From the NCBI GenBank assembly GCA_023101885.1, contig JALPQD010000632.1:212637-276636 (forward strand): DNA of 64,000 bases. Direction: 5' to 3'. Each line of letters opens with the position of its first letter. Position 1 is the stretch's first letter. Of the stretch, positions 51,105 to 63,306 are shown piece after piece. The position numbers and the translations under genes are program-made. Origin of the DNA: Typhlomys cinereus (lineage: Eukaryota > Chordata > Mammalia > Rodentia > Platacanthomyidae). Under the pieces are notes generated by a model that saw nothing but the letters and a program-made list of their open reading frames with translations, had not been told where the DNA came from and searched no databases.

Positions 51105-52111
51105 CACAGAGTTTTGTTGCTCTCTTCTTTTTCTTCCTACAGTTTCACTTGGAACTAAGTGGTGCCTTGCATTTCTAGTCATTCATTACTCATTGCGTAG
51201 ACAGAGATTTTCGATATTAAACCATTTCGACTGTCAGTCTTCATAAGAAGCACCCTCAACGTCTTCAAAATGCTATTCTGAAACATTTAAAGAGGACCAT
51301 CTGCGATAAGAATGATCATTAGATGATGATAAACAGTACTGGGTCACAGATGGAGAAAGTAATAGTATTTGAGAGCCATTTTCATGTTAATGTTATAGAT
51401 TATATGTTAAAGAAATGTGCCAGTCATGGAGGAGGGAAAATAACAAAGAGGGACCATTGAAGGAGGAGAGTTATGGACTGAAAGCAGTGATAGAATAAGC
51501 AGCATGGCCACGAGCCATCTGCTGTAAAGCTGACCATATTCAGATGGTGAGGATGGTGGGATGGTTCACAGAGGTGCTCTTGTGAGATAATAGAGAAGTG
51601 TTCAAAACCAACATGAATCAAGCCACTGCCAATAATTTTCAGTACAGACATTTCCCCCCATAAGCAAATCCAATGCTAACAGGGAAAATGAGTAGGATAA
51701 TGGGACCTTTTTCTCTAGAGTTGGACCTTTCTTGTCTTGGTCAGCTTAGGAGAGTTGGTCTTTTACTAACATCCCCTTACAGGGAAATTTCCCCCATCTA
51801 TAGAAGTATTAAAGGTATTAATAGGGTATTAAAGGAAGTTATGGCAACTCAAGACATTTCCTGTTAATATAAAAAGAACCAAGCTCTTAGCTGCAGAGGG
51901 TGTTTGTGGGTGGAATGACAAGCATCACAGCTGGTTCTTACATTCTTAGAAGTGTTATTGCTGTTAAAAAAAAAAAGCAAACAAAACTAAAGTATAGGGT
52001 AATACATATTATATGCAAACATTGATAGCTACATAAACAAAGTGCGTTAACAAATGGAGAAAATACTGGAAAAAAACTCAGGTTGCTCCCTTTCTACTAC
52101 CACCAAGTGTC

Positions 52112-52475
52112 GTGGTGTGAATATGAATTATGCCCCAAACACTTATATGTTTGAAAACTTGGCTCCCAGTGGGTGACAAAATTTGGGGACGTAATGAAGT
52201 CTTTATGAGGTTAAGTCTTGCTAGAAGAAAGTATATCACTGGAGGAAGGTCTTGAGGTTGGATAACTTGCCCTCCACCTTCCCATTCCCCGAGTTTCCTG
52301 CTAGGTGCCTGCCACCTTTCTGTTTCTGCAGCGTATCTTCCTGACCTACCACCATGTAGTCTGTACCATGACAGATTCTATCCCCTCTGGAATCAAAGGC
52401 CAAATAATAAACTCTTTCTTTCTTGCATTGCTTGGGTCAGAGTATTTATCACAGCAATAATTGGAATACCAATGT
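52112..52475 (+). repeat. URR1-like rodent hAT element, second subfamily
   Basis: GTGGTGTGAATATGAATTAT, CTTGGCTCCCAGTGGGTG, AAGTATATCACTGGAGGAAG, AATAATAAACTCTTTCTTTC and ATTTATCACAGCAATAATTG give a complete-looking copy. Confidence 0.7.
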
Positions 52476-53519
52476 GTACACTACAACAGAATAGATTATT
52501 AGTGGAAGGGAGTTAACTTTTCACATTGTGACTTTTTTAATGTTCCTTGCTGCTTAATTTATGCACATTGCATTCTGAGGAGTCGAGAAAAGAATAAACT
52601 ATGTGGCTCACAGTCTTAAAATGAGGCTTTTAGGTATCGATTTTCATTAATGCACTCTTCTAAAACGGTTTGAGTCTTTTGTGCTTCCAAAATTACAACT
52701 TTATCCATCGCTTTTGCAATTTGGATCTTGTAAGGAGATAAAGAGGAAAGAAAAAAAGTTTATGATTCAGGGGTGCAATAAACTCCAGCTGGCATATATC
52801 ATGAGCCTGGTTATGTCAAAGTAAATAAATGATCAAAAATAATCTTATTAAAAAACAAACTCATATTGGAACTTCAGAAAAATAAATGTAGGTAAAACAA
52901 GTGAATATGAAAATAGGATGGATATTAAAATTCAGAACCTGATTGATTATGTATTAGCCAGATCAAAGCCTCTGGGCGATAATGAGCCACTGAGCAAGGA
53001 TTACCACCTGTCCTGTTCAACTAGCAGCTGGCCCTACTAAGAACAGCTGGACAAGAACACTTATATAATTTAGCTTTTAGATGCATCAGGTAACTTTTTT
53101 TTTTTTTTACCAGCTTCTCAGTTCTGCGTCTTTATCATTCTTGCTAGAAGTAAAAAGCTTTTTTTTTTTTTTTTTAAATTTTGATGCTGTTTTGCCTTAG
53201 GGAAAAATAGAGCTTTGAACTCCAATATTCCCAGTAGCTTGCTACCAAGGAACAGAGGTTGTCTTCTAAACCTAATAAAGCCAAGATGTCAGATGCACTT
53301 GGGTTTTCCTGTCAGTGGCTCATCGTTTGCTCTTATATTTAAGCAACTACAAACTGTTTCAAAAGCAGACAGACATATAAATTCTTTAAAAATCCAAATT
53401 ATTAAAAGCCATTTATCCTTATGTTCATCCCTGTTTTCTTATTCAAGATTCATCATTTTACTGGGATTTATTTGAAATGACAATACATATGGACATTCAT
53501 AAGCGAATGTTTAAACATA

Positions 53520-53832
53520 GAGCTGGGGATATGGCTCAGTGGATAAAGCACTTGCCATGGAAACCCGAGGACCTGAATTTGGATCCTCATAAGCTAATGA
53601 AAGAAAAGATGAAGCAGCAAGTGTATGTGTTCTTGCTGCTACTCTAATGGGAAATGAGAAGTGGAGACTGGGCAGCCACTAAAAACTTCTGGGCCAGTTA
53701 TGCTGGCATACACATCAGTGAGCAAGACAGACACTGTTTAAACATGGTAAAGGTGAGGTTCAACCACTGAGGTTGTCCTGTGACTTCCACATTTGTGCAT
53801 GTGCACATACACACACACACACACACACACAC
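53520..53832 (+). repeat. B2/B3-like SINE with (CA)n tail
   Basis: Head GCTGGGGATATGGCTCAGTG, GAGGACCTGAATTTGGATCC and a CA tail after GTGCATGTGCACATAC. Confidence 0.75.
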
Positions 53833-54684
53833 TTTCTGTTTTTTCAATAATCATTACTGCTGACTTAAAATTTAAAATTACACTCCGAAATACTCTAATC
53901 AGATTTACCATTGAGGATCTGTTATAACAAAGCTCTAAGCCAGGTAGTCTTAAAATTAGTAAGTTGCTGAGTCCTGCCTCTTAAAATTTTCAATGTCCCT
54001 TCAGTCAAGGGAGGAACTGGCACGCTTAGTCAGTTGGTTTGGGAAAACAACAATAACTGGTTTGTCTTTTTTGAACACTGCAATCCAGACACTACTTCTT
54101 ATAATCTTCTGTTCCCCCAATTTATGGCCAAGTTCAAACCAGTGCATATCATTGTCTTCTTGAAGAACAATTGGGAAAATGGGAGATACAAAAGAAAAGA
54201 AAAAAAAATGGAGAGAAGCGAATCAAGAGGCAGTGACTCAGGCAGATGTGCAGCCACTGGAACACGTAATGAAGTCAGGCAATAGAATATCAAACAATTC
54301 ATACATACCTTTGCTTCTTTCTAAATAGAAAATTCCATCTACCTTACATCACATCTGACTAGATACGTCTACGGGAATCATCCACGTTGGCAAGCAGCCA
54401 GCTGTTTGTCTTCACTCCATTTCAAACACTTGAGATCTAGGTGCACCCAAGAGTTAGAATGCTCTGCCCATCACCACTTTTGAGACAAACTAGTCAAATG
54501 GTGGGCTGTGCTGGAGTGAGTATTTGTCATTTAAAGGAAGCAATGTGTGTAGACTTTCACTAATTCATCAGATAAACAAGTTTGATCCCATTAAGATAAG
54601 AGCTTTACTCTTCAGGCCCTTTCTAAATGCCTTTTCTCTGATAAAGACCTACTACCAAAAAAATAACAAAGACAAACAGATTTT

Positions 54685-54957
54685 TTTTTAATTTTTTTTT
54701 TATTCAATTGTGCGTGTGTGCGTATGTATGTGTGCGCGCGCATGTGTCTGTGTGTGTAGAACCACAGACGAATTCGGGAACCACCATGGACGCTTCCACT
54801 TCCTCCGCCCCGGGATTCACAGGCTCCGCCCTACCAGGACCAGAAACGCAGGCCACCCCCGCTTCCGCCTGGCGTCTATACGTGGGATCTTAGATCCGAA
54901 CTCAGGACCTTCCGCCTGCAAGGCAGAGGCTTAACCCCTGAGCCACCTCTCCAGCCC
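54685..54957 (-). mobile_element. Young B2-superfamily SINE with target-site duplication
   Basis: Reverse copy with the head at the right (CCTGAGCCACCTCTCCAGCC). AGACAAACAGATTTT is perfectly repeated at 54670 to 54684 and 54958 to 54972. Confidence 0.93.
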
Positions 54958-55559
54958 AGACAAACAGATTTTATGTGTGTTTTGCTCATTTAATCATAAA
55001 TAATGGGTAACTTTTTAGCCTAGAATTCTACTCCAAATTGAAGGCTAATTTATGTTTTTCTTACTTTTTCAAAAGGTCAAAAGTTTTATAAAAACAAATA
55101 GTAAATATTCTAAAATTCTATTTTTAGGCTTTTTGAATATATAATTAGTACTAACACTTATGAAAACTTTGTTTTTCTTAAGAAACTTAAAATCATAAAA
55201 TGTAAAATTCTTGCATGATTATAATTAGATATCTATCATAACTGACAATGCAAATGCAGCTTTCATTATTTTTCTGTTTTCATATCCTAAATGAAGACTG
55301 TAGTATAATTTTTATTGATTCTATACTAAGTTTGAGATGTAAACTGAACTATCGAAGTTATGTTTCTTTTGTTTATTTGCTTAGAAGAGCATATTCAAAT
55401 ATAAGGAAAGCAAAACATATAAAGTTTTAAAAACCAAAATATAATCCACTTTATTATCAGTATTGTTGAATCCAAAATGGGAAGTTATGCTGGACATTTT
55501 ATGACATTTTTATATTGAATTAGACAATATAACTTCACATAAGAACACACTCAATTTAT

Positions 55560-55645
55560 TTATTGTACAGTACTAAGGAGGGAAGCCATAGTCTCAAGGC
55601 ATGCTGACTAAAGCATTCTATCACTGAGCTATATCCTCAGTCTAG
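55560..55645 (-). repeat. ID-like SINE fragment
   Basis: TATTGTACAGTACTAAGGAGG to ATCACTGAGCTATATCCTCAG. Confidence 0.55.
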
Positions 55646-56249
55646 TATATATTTAATATGCTACCTAATTAAATAAATTCCAATTTATTGACTGTACATT
55701 TTGGTTTAGTGTAGTCTAAAAAAGGTATTCAGTGTTGTTATATATCAAATATCTTCAGTTGCATTACCATTACTTTGCTTTAAAATATCCCTTATTTTTC
55801 ATTTATTCTATCCTGATTATTGGAGATTTGTGTAGCAGTGCAGATAGGTAGATTTTGCATTTGGCGATGGTAGTAGTAATAAGATAATAACCTAATTCTG
55901 AAAATAGCTCAAAACTCACCTTAGGTACAAATTGACTCCCCAAGTACATGTCAAATAATACCACTTGAAATGGTTTGCATGTTGGAAATTCTTGCATTTT
56001 CAGAGTACTATTTCATACACACGTGTGTCATTACACTGCATGACTGTAACTATTAATAAAAGACTGTTGATTACAAATGTGGTAGCTAGTCTTTATGCAT
56101 CTCTATGGTTTCCACCTGCCTAGTAAAATGGCTTTAAACACTTACTGAATGAATGAAAATAATACTCTTCCAAAGATGTTCATCAAAAAATTCATTTGCT
56201 ATGCTTCCATAGCCTTCATATCTATAGGATCTCAGTCAAAAGAAATCTA

Positions 56250-56418
56250 GGCGTGGGTGCAATGGTCCAGAAGGTAAAAGTGTTTGCTGTACAAGATTGA
56301 CAACCCAAGTTTGATCCCCAGAAGGTAAATGTGAAAGGAGAAAACTGATAGCACAGTCATCTCTGAATGCTATGATGTGCTGTCCAGCCATTAAAGAATG
56401 TGAACATGTATTCATGCA

Positions 56419-56451
<33 letters not shown>

Positions 56452-56480
56452 CACACACACAAGCGCACACACACAGACAG
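56250..56480 (+). repeat. B2/B3-like SINE with (CA)n tail
   Basis: A tRNA-like head (AATGGTCCAGAAGGTAAAAG), CCCAAGTTTGATCCCCAG and a CA tail from about 56419. Confidence 0.6.
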
Positions 56481-56764
56481 GAATTTTTTAAAAATATAAT
56501 CGATCTAAATTTCTGTGAAAGTTTGAATGATTGAGATTCTTTGACCATGTAGCACACTGAAAATTAAGAACTTGGAAAAACAGTCACCCAAATTAAATTG
56601 GTACCTTCAAATGACGAAAAGTAGATTACAAACTATACAACTATAAATCCTGTAGTGAGCATACTCCAATTATTTTTTGCCACTATAACAAACTATCTGA
56701 AATGATCTACTTCTGAAAAAGAGGTTCCTTTAATTTGAGGATTTGGAGGTTCAAAGTGCAAAAT

Positions 56765-56905
56765 GGCAGTGGGGTGAGTGACACCCACCTGTAATCCCAG
56801 TACACAATGCTTTGAGGCAGGAAGATGAGGAATTATAAATTTAGTCTTAGCTACACAGTGAAGTCAACAGGCCAGGCTGGCCCCTCGAAGTCTTGTCTCA
56901 AGATC
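56765..56905 (+). repeat. B1-like SINE
   Basis: CACCTGTAATCCCAGTACAC, GAGGCAGGAAGATGAGG and AGGCCAGGCTGGCCCC. Confidence 0.7.
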
Positions 56906-56914
56906 AATCAGTGT

Positions 56915-57342
56915 TATTGTTAGCCACAGGTGTCAATTTGACAGTTGAGAGTTTGAGCTCTGGGCACATTTGTAGAGAATTAATGGTTGAGCTAAAGCCC
57001 AGAGCAAAACTGCAGGAGATTGTCTAGCTGATGAGGAAGACCTAACCCATGATGGGTGGGATTAGGCTCTGGAATAAATCACAGACAGCTGGTTGAGAGA
57101 GTGGGCATCCTTCTGTACACTTGGCCAGACATGCTGGTCTGGCAAGTAAGGATCGTCCCTTTCTCAGCCATTAAGTAGAGATGGTGTGGCCAGTTCCCTG
57201 CGCCCTGGTGTTGGTGCATGCTCTCCTGTCAAGCTGGACTAAGAACTGTAATCACTAATGGAAAGAGAAAATAAACCCCTTGTTCTCTTAAGCTGTTTGA
57301 TGATCATTTATCAGCAACCATGCAGGCAAACTGCAACAGAAA
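56915..57342 (+). repeat. URR1-like DNA element, copy C
   Basis: CAGGTGTCAATTTGACAGTT, GACCTAACCCATGATGGGTG, GGCAAGTAAGGATCGTCCC and ATTTATCAGCAACCATGC, collinear with copies A and B. Confidence 0.78.
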
Positions 57343-57939
57343 ATCAAACTTCAATCAATCAGTCAATCCAAGGAAAATTAAGCTAACAAAGGCCACTTAG
57401 CTGCACAGTAGAGGATGGGGATATTGGCAGAGAAAGGAGCACTGGTGAGTGAAGAAGGAGTGAGTCTTGGGTGGGGCCAAACTCAGGCAGTCACAGTAAC
57501 CTCTGGTGCAAGTACCAAGAAGGCTTGTCTTCTGAGAGTACACTCACTCTTAGGGTCCTAGGCTCTCCCTCTAGGCTCCATTTTCCAATGTTTCCCCCAT
57601 TTCCCAATAGCTCCATATTACCTGTAGGGAAAGATCAAGCCCGAGATCTCCATTTCTTGAAGACGGATGCTAAGGGCATCCCTTGTGGTCTCAGTTGCAG
57701 TGTACCTCCTATTCCAGCATAGTTCTGTGTCTGTGTCAGCAGAGATGCCAGCCTATGCGGTATAGTTGCAGACTGACTCCTGTTGACCTTCCCTCAAGGG
57801 GCAGGGATGGATTTTGTCCTGTCTCAAACTGGGTTCAAGGGCAGAGGTGTTTTTTTACATATTCCTTCCTGTTCTTTAGAAGCCATCTAGACATTGATTA
57901 GCATATGTAAAGGACAGGCACAGAGCTTTATCATTGTAA

Positions 57940-58255
57940 TTGTATCACCACGTTCCTGACTTGTTCTTTTTCCACCCTGTAGAGAGCCATTAGGGCCTAC
58001 TAACATATCTAAGGATTGGCAGGGCTGTATTTTTGGTGGTGGTCCCACCTGTTGTGGACTTTGCACCTGCAGTCTGTCCCTATTGATGTCATCACTCTGC
58101 ACAGTGTACAGACTTCACCCTCTGTTTCATGGTATATGAGGGATTAGGTTCCATAATAAACTTGACTTGGTTTTATGGCTTTTCCAAGATCCCTTCTTGA
58201 CCTAGCCTGAATTAATTCTTGCTGATCCCACTCTGGTACCTATCAGGATTGTGAG
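57940..58255 (+). repeat. Possible solo LTR
   Basis: Moderately GC-balanced block with an AATAAA signal (58155) followed by a short T/C-rich 3' part ending near CCCACTCTGGTACC. No clear TG…CA ends or target-site duplication were found. Confidence 0.3.
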
Positions 58256-58894
58256 GTAAGCATGCTGCTCACGGGACCCTGCAATTACCAACGAATTCTT
58301 CATTCATAATGGATCCCTGGAAGGCATGAACCATAGCCAGGCAAAGTAAAAAAGCCCAGGAGATTACAAAGTAAGATTCAGGGGACAACAAACAAACCAG
58401 AAGAATAAATGGAAACATTCTATCTACTCCTGGATATGGAGTCTTCAAAATCTAGATTTTCATTTCAATATGCTAAATTATATGAGTAACAAATTTATAT
58501 TCAAGTGCAAGTTAAAATAAATAAAAAACTGCCAAATCAAAATGAAATTTATTATTTGGAAACAGGATTATTTCTGTTCTACTGTGCTTTTCATTAGTTT
58601 GGAATACAAGTTGCAAACCAGCAGCCTTTGGGCTAAATTGGGATTGCACACATGTTTTGTTTAGCCCACACAGTATTTTTTTTTAATTCGAATTGCTCAA
58701 CATTTAAATATTCAGAGACTTTTCACAGAGTAATCCAAGCTTATATTTCTTATTTAAATGGAATGATTTGGCTTTATTGGGATGCCTGTATTCTTTGATA
58801 ACAATTGGCTTGAGTCAATAGTCAATGCTCTATAATCAAATTCTCAATTCGTACATCTATTAAGTTGACAATAGCAACACACACTTCTCACATC

Positions 58895-58898
<4 letters not shown>

Positions 58899-58940
<42 letters not shown>
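58899..58940. repeat. (TG)n microsatellite
   Basis: About 21 TG units. Confidence 0.95.
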
Positions 58941-58942
<2 letters not shown>

Positions 58943-59529
58943 TACCATGTATGTATGTACCTAATTCTTCCCTGGAAGAATTGAATGGGATAAGAGAAGT
59001 GAAGAGAATATGTTATATACACATATGGATATATGGGGTTGATTATTTGCTTATGGCTTCTAGCCTGATTATCATTACATTTAAGAAAGACCAAGGGACC
59101 AGATCTCCTTCTCTAGGACAGTTTAGCTACATTACTAAAACTACATTCCTCTTTGGGGCCTCCATTTTTCTTATCTGTCTGATGAAGTTTTGGATTGGAT
59201 TACCTCAGATTTTTTTCCGTTCTTCTTACATTTCATGATTTTATCTCTTCACACTTGAGTAAACCCATTCCTGCAGTCTAATTAGCTGACTGTAGATACC
59301 ACAGTGATGGCACATTATAGAGCTGGGCTACCAGAGATAAGTTGGAAGATAAGGTTTTGAACCTAGGGTAGCAGTTTTAGAGAAGGAGGTCTGATCTCTT
59401 GAATGATAAAGTCAGAATGTGACCACTGAAGAAATGCAAAGGGTGCTTGGTTTATAGTGCTCTGATTTTAGTTCCTTAAATGGACTTGCACTGCATAATT
59501 CCTGTGCAGGGTGAGACAGCAATACTGAA

Positions 59530-59650
59530 TACTTCCTCTCTTTCTCTCTGTCCAGATAGAATCTTACTACATAACCTTGGCAGACCTTGAACTTTATCCT
59601 GCTGAATATTAAGATTACAGAAGAGAATTACCACCTCAAGCTTTAGATGA
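59530..59650 (-). repeat. B1-like SINE, diverged
   Basis: AGAATCTTACTACATAACCT and TGGCAGACCTTGAACTTTAT are reverse B1 landmarks. Confidence 0.65.
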
Positions 59651-60039
59651 TTCTCTTAAAGGCTTTAGTCTTCATGTGTATTTATGTGTATTTCAAGATT
59701 ATTCCCTATTAACCAGATATTTATCTGTGTTCCTTACAGACACTGCAGTGTTCCATGCTGTTAGGGTGTGTTCACTGGTATTATGCATTGGTGATGTATG
59801 TGATTGATTGTGGCTTCTTTCTGAGGGAAAGTGCTAAAACAAATTAAGGCCCATAGAGCACACAAAGAAGTTCTTAATTATGAACCTGAGAATGAATTTG
59901 TGAAGGATTTAACATTGTGGAGTCATATATTCATTTGCATTGCCTAAAGCTTCCAAAGTAAGATCCAGGGTGCTGTGACTAGAAAAGCATGTGCTCTGTC
60001 TGGGTAGAGTAACAATGCTTCCATTGTTGTTGGTGGTGT

Positions 60040-60046
60040 TGGTGTT

Positions 60047-60091
<45 letters not shown>
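60040..60091. repeat. (TG)n microsatellite
   Basis: TG run preceded by TTGGTG units. Confidence 0.95.
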
Positions 60092-60093
<2 letters not shown>

Positions 60094-61029
60094 CCGTTTG
60101 GGAGCTAGCTCTTTAGTATATGTCTGTGGATAGTCCAGGGCTTTAAGAACAGAAGAAGCTATAAAGCATGTCTATCTGAAGCATTAAACATCTAACATGC
60201 ACTATTCACAGGAAATTTCCTACTTGAGTGGGAAGAAAATAGATTCTGGTTGCTCTGGAGTGGTTTTGGTTTAATCGGCCATGGGAATAAACTGAAGGAT
60301 GGTTCTTCCCACTGGATGGTCCTTTAAACCAAATTCCATAAATCCTGTAACGATCCATGAATATGGCATTTACAAATAACACCAGTAACCTAAGAACTTG
60401 TGGTTGTGAAAAAAGTACTAAAATGATCATTGGAAAAGCCCAACATTTTCTGTTTTCTAAAAGCTCATGGCATCTAGTTTTCTTTAAACCCAATGGATGA
60501 TCGCTCCACTAGAGACAGTTTTGTCACAAAGATTTTTGAGGAGACCTGAAGTGTATTGAAAGATTCCCCTGAGAAAAGATTGTTTACTGCTCCCTTTACA
60601 GTGGGTCAAGAGTATGTTAGTTTAAGGACAGAGTTGTTTTATAGGCAGAGGAATGGCTCCTAATGTCACAAAGAACTGCTTCAGAGCTAAGTAAATAAAT
60701 TACCATTGGACAAATGGGAATGAAGTCCAGTGTTCAAAACTGTAATATTGCTCACATGAATTTCACTCATATTGTTCTCGGTGTCAAGTCATAAATGCTC
60801 TCACTTGTCATGTTTGAATTTTCCTATAGTCCCTAGACTCTCTGACATTCCATTATTACTTATTTGGTTCCATGCTCTACACATAGACTGGTATGGTTCT
60901 AAACTGGATCAAATCTTAGAGGGCTAAAGGGCTAGTGGAATGGTCTGAACTATTGGTGTTGTCATTTTATTTTTATTTTCTGTGTCATGATGCATGTTTT
61001 TTTTATTGTGATCTACTTTTTTTGTTTAA

Positions 61030-61040
61030 GTTATTTCTAG

Positions 61041-61084
<44 letters not shown>

Positions 61085-61230
61085 GAGAGAGAGAGAGAGA
61101 GAGAGCATGTGATACTTGTGGAGGTTAAAGGATAACATTCTGAAGTACGTTCTTTCCTTCCACCAGGTGGGCTCCAGGAATAGAATCCAGGGTGCCACCC
61201 CTTTATCTGTTGAGTCATTCTCTTGGCTCA
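61030..61230 (-). repeat. B3-like SINE with (GA)n tract
   Basis: Head at the right (ATCTGTTGAGTCATTCTCTTGG reads as a reverse tRNA-like head) and a GA run at 61043 to 61105. The Arg/Glu and Ser/Leu frames are the GA run. Confidence 0.65.
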
Positions 61231-61262
61231 AGTAATCTACTCTTAGAAAATTAAGCTTTTCT

Positions 61263-61556
61263 TTTTTTTTAAAATTATTATTATTTATTCAACTGTGCGC
61301 ATGTGCGTGCGTATGTGCGCGCGCGCGCGTGTGTGTGTGTATCTGTGTATGTGTAGAACCACGGACGAATTCGCGAACCACCATGGACACCTCCACCTCC
61401 TTCTGCCCCGGGACTCACAGGCTCCGCCCTACCAGGACCAGAAACGCAGGCCGCCCCCGCCTCCGCCTGGCGTCTATACGTGGGATCTGGGATCCGAACT
61501 CAGGACCTTCCGCCTGCAAGGCAGAGGCTTAACCCCTGAGCCACCTCTCCAGCCCC
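61263..61556 (-). mobile_element. Young full-length B2-superfamily SINE
   Basis: The most intact copy: T-rich tail, alternating CG/TG tract (61315 to 61350), GC-rich body and head CTGAGCCACCTCTCCAGCCC. GAAAATTAAGCTTTTCT is perfectly repeated at 61246 to 61262 and 61557 to 61573. Confidence 0.95.
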
Positions 61557-62074
61557 GAAAATTAAGCTTTTCTAAAGTCTGTATGTACTTTACTCTCCCG
61601 CTATACACACATACATTTATGTGTGTGTACACTAAATATGATCACTTATAAATGCCAACAGCTCATCCAGGAACACTGATTGATAAACAACTAGAGAAAA
61701 ATCATTTCAAGCTAAATCTATGTTTGTACACTATATCTCAAAGTTGTCTGGGTCAATTCATAGCTCATGTTTCTCAAATGGTGATAAAATGAGCCACATC
61801 CAAGTCACGTCTGAAACTGCATATGCTAAAAAGATGAGGGAAGGGGGATTGAGTGGAAATAGTCAAACAGCATAAAGCAAACGTGAAAAGTCACTGACCC
61901 ACAAGTTACAGAGCAAGTGACCAGTGAAGAATGAGAGGAAACTTCTGGTGTGTGCTCCATTGGTTATCTGAAGTATAAATCTTTAAACTTCTAAAATGAA
62001 CCATAATTATATAAAGAAGAATGATAGAACATTTGAGATTTTATTGCCATGGGGCTGCACTTAGTTTATGGATT

Positions 62075-62280
62075 TTAAGATCTGTTGCTATGGGACAATG
62101 AGTTGGTACAGATACCTAAATCTAAAGACCTGAATTTGAACCCAGGAACCCACTAAGTAGGATAAAGAGAACCAACGCCACAAAGTTTTTCTTTACCCAC
62201 ATATGCATGCCATGGCATACACACTCATACACATATGTCTCACATACACACATGCACATGCACACACATCATGCACAATA
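62075..62280 (+). repeat. B2/B3-like SINE, diverged
   Basis: GGGACAATGAGTTGGTACAG, GACCTGAATTTGAACCCAGG and a CACATGCACATGC tail. Confidence 0.6.
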
Positions 62281-62314
62281 ATAATTTTTATAAAGGTTTT
62301 AAGAAGCTCTTAGA

Positions 62315-62566
62315 GAGCTAAGGAGAGAGCTCAGTCATTAAAACCTTCGCTTTGCAAGCAAATGGCCCTGAATTCTGGTCCTAGATCCCACTTAAAACCC
62401 CAGGTGGGAAGGTGGTGGTGACCTGCACTTCCAGTCCTAGAAGGCAGAGCCTGGGAAACCCCAGAGCAAAGCAAGAAGGAGATAGAGCCATCCAGGACAA
62501 TTCCTGTTACTGCTCTTGGGTCTCCACAGGCACACACACTCAAGCGCCCTCTGGTATAAACACACA

Positions 62567-62629
<63 letters not shown>

Positions 62630-62660
62630 GTGCATGCGCACACACAATCGTGCAAGTATA
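62315..62660 (+). repeat. B2-superfamily SINE with (CA)n(GA)n tail
   Basis: Head GCTAAGGAGAGAGCTCAGTC, middle CCAGTCCTAGAAGGCAGAGC, then CA (62561 to 62583) and GA (62584 to 62626) runs. Confidence 0.8.
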
Positions 62661-62747
62661 AAAATCATTAACAGTTGTTGCAATGGAAAGCTACCTTTGA
62701 AGTTCTCCTACTATGAATGAGAAAAAGAAAACTAAAATGACTTCTTT

Positions 62748-63306
62748 AAAAGCTATGGATTCCTGCCTAATGGGGTTGAGTTTGTCCGTATTATTTTTTA
62801 TTATCATTTTTTAAAAAAAATTCCAAACAAAATCAGTTGGCTATTCCCCCTCCTAACCTTCCCCTCCTCACACCTTCTTCTCCCTTCCCCAATGCATCCC
62901 TGTCCCTCTCATCCTCATGGCTTTCTGTTCGTGTGGACCACAGGGCTCCCTTTGGATTATCTATACTAGTAGGACACTGAGCCTCTGTGGCACTGTCTGT
63001 CAGTGGGTAAACCGCAGGTGGGGATGCTCCCCTTCATCTGTGTAGCTCCTTCCCCTATAATTTCACTGTGTGTAGTTACTTCTCCTGAGATCGTCACTGG
63101 TCCATAGGGGAATATTGATAAATCAATCACTGTTTAGATCAGGTGTGTGTGTGTGGGGGTAGATTTCATTGCAGTGAGCTCCTGGGTACCTTTTATAAAA
63201 TGACTTTTATACAGAGCTTGTATAACTAGGTAAAAAATGAAATTTAAAAAAATTTAAAAAGCTATGGATGTCTGCCTTGCGGGACTGAGTTTGTGCATAT
63301 TATGAA
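62748..63306 (+). repeat. Unassigned retroposon-like block between diverged direct repeats
   Basis: AGCTATGGATTCCTGCC… at 62752 recurs as AGCTATGGATGTCTGCC… at 63260. Between them is a C/T-rich segment (62845 to 62930) and, at the right, an A-rich stretch (63223 to 63258). It could be tandem fragments of one L1 or LTR family. Confidence 0.45.

Noticed and set aside
61295..61651. 118-codon frame and similar ones at 54708, 44658 and 17311
   Set aside because: These are the same SINE body translated in different places, which is why the proteins look alike (EPRTNSGTT-type strings).
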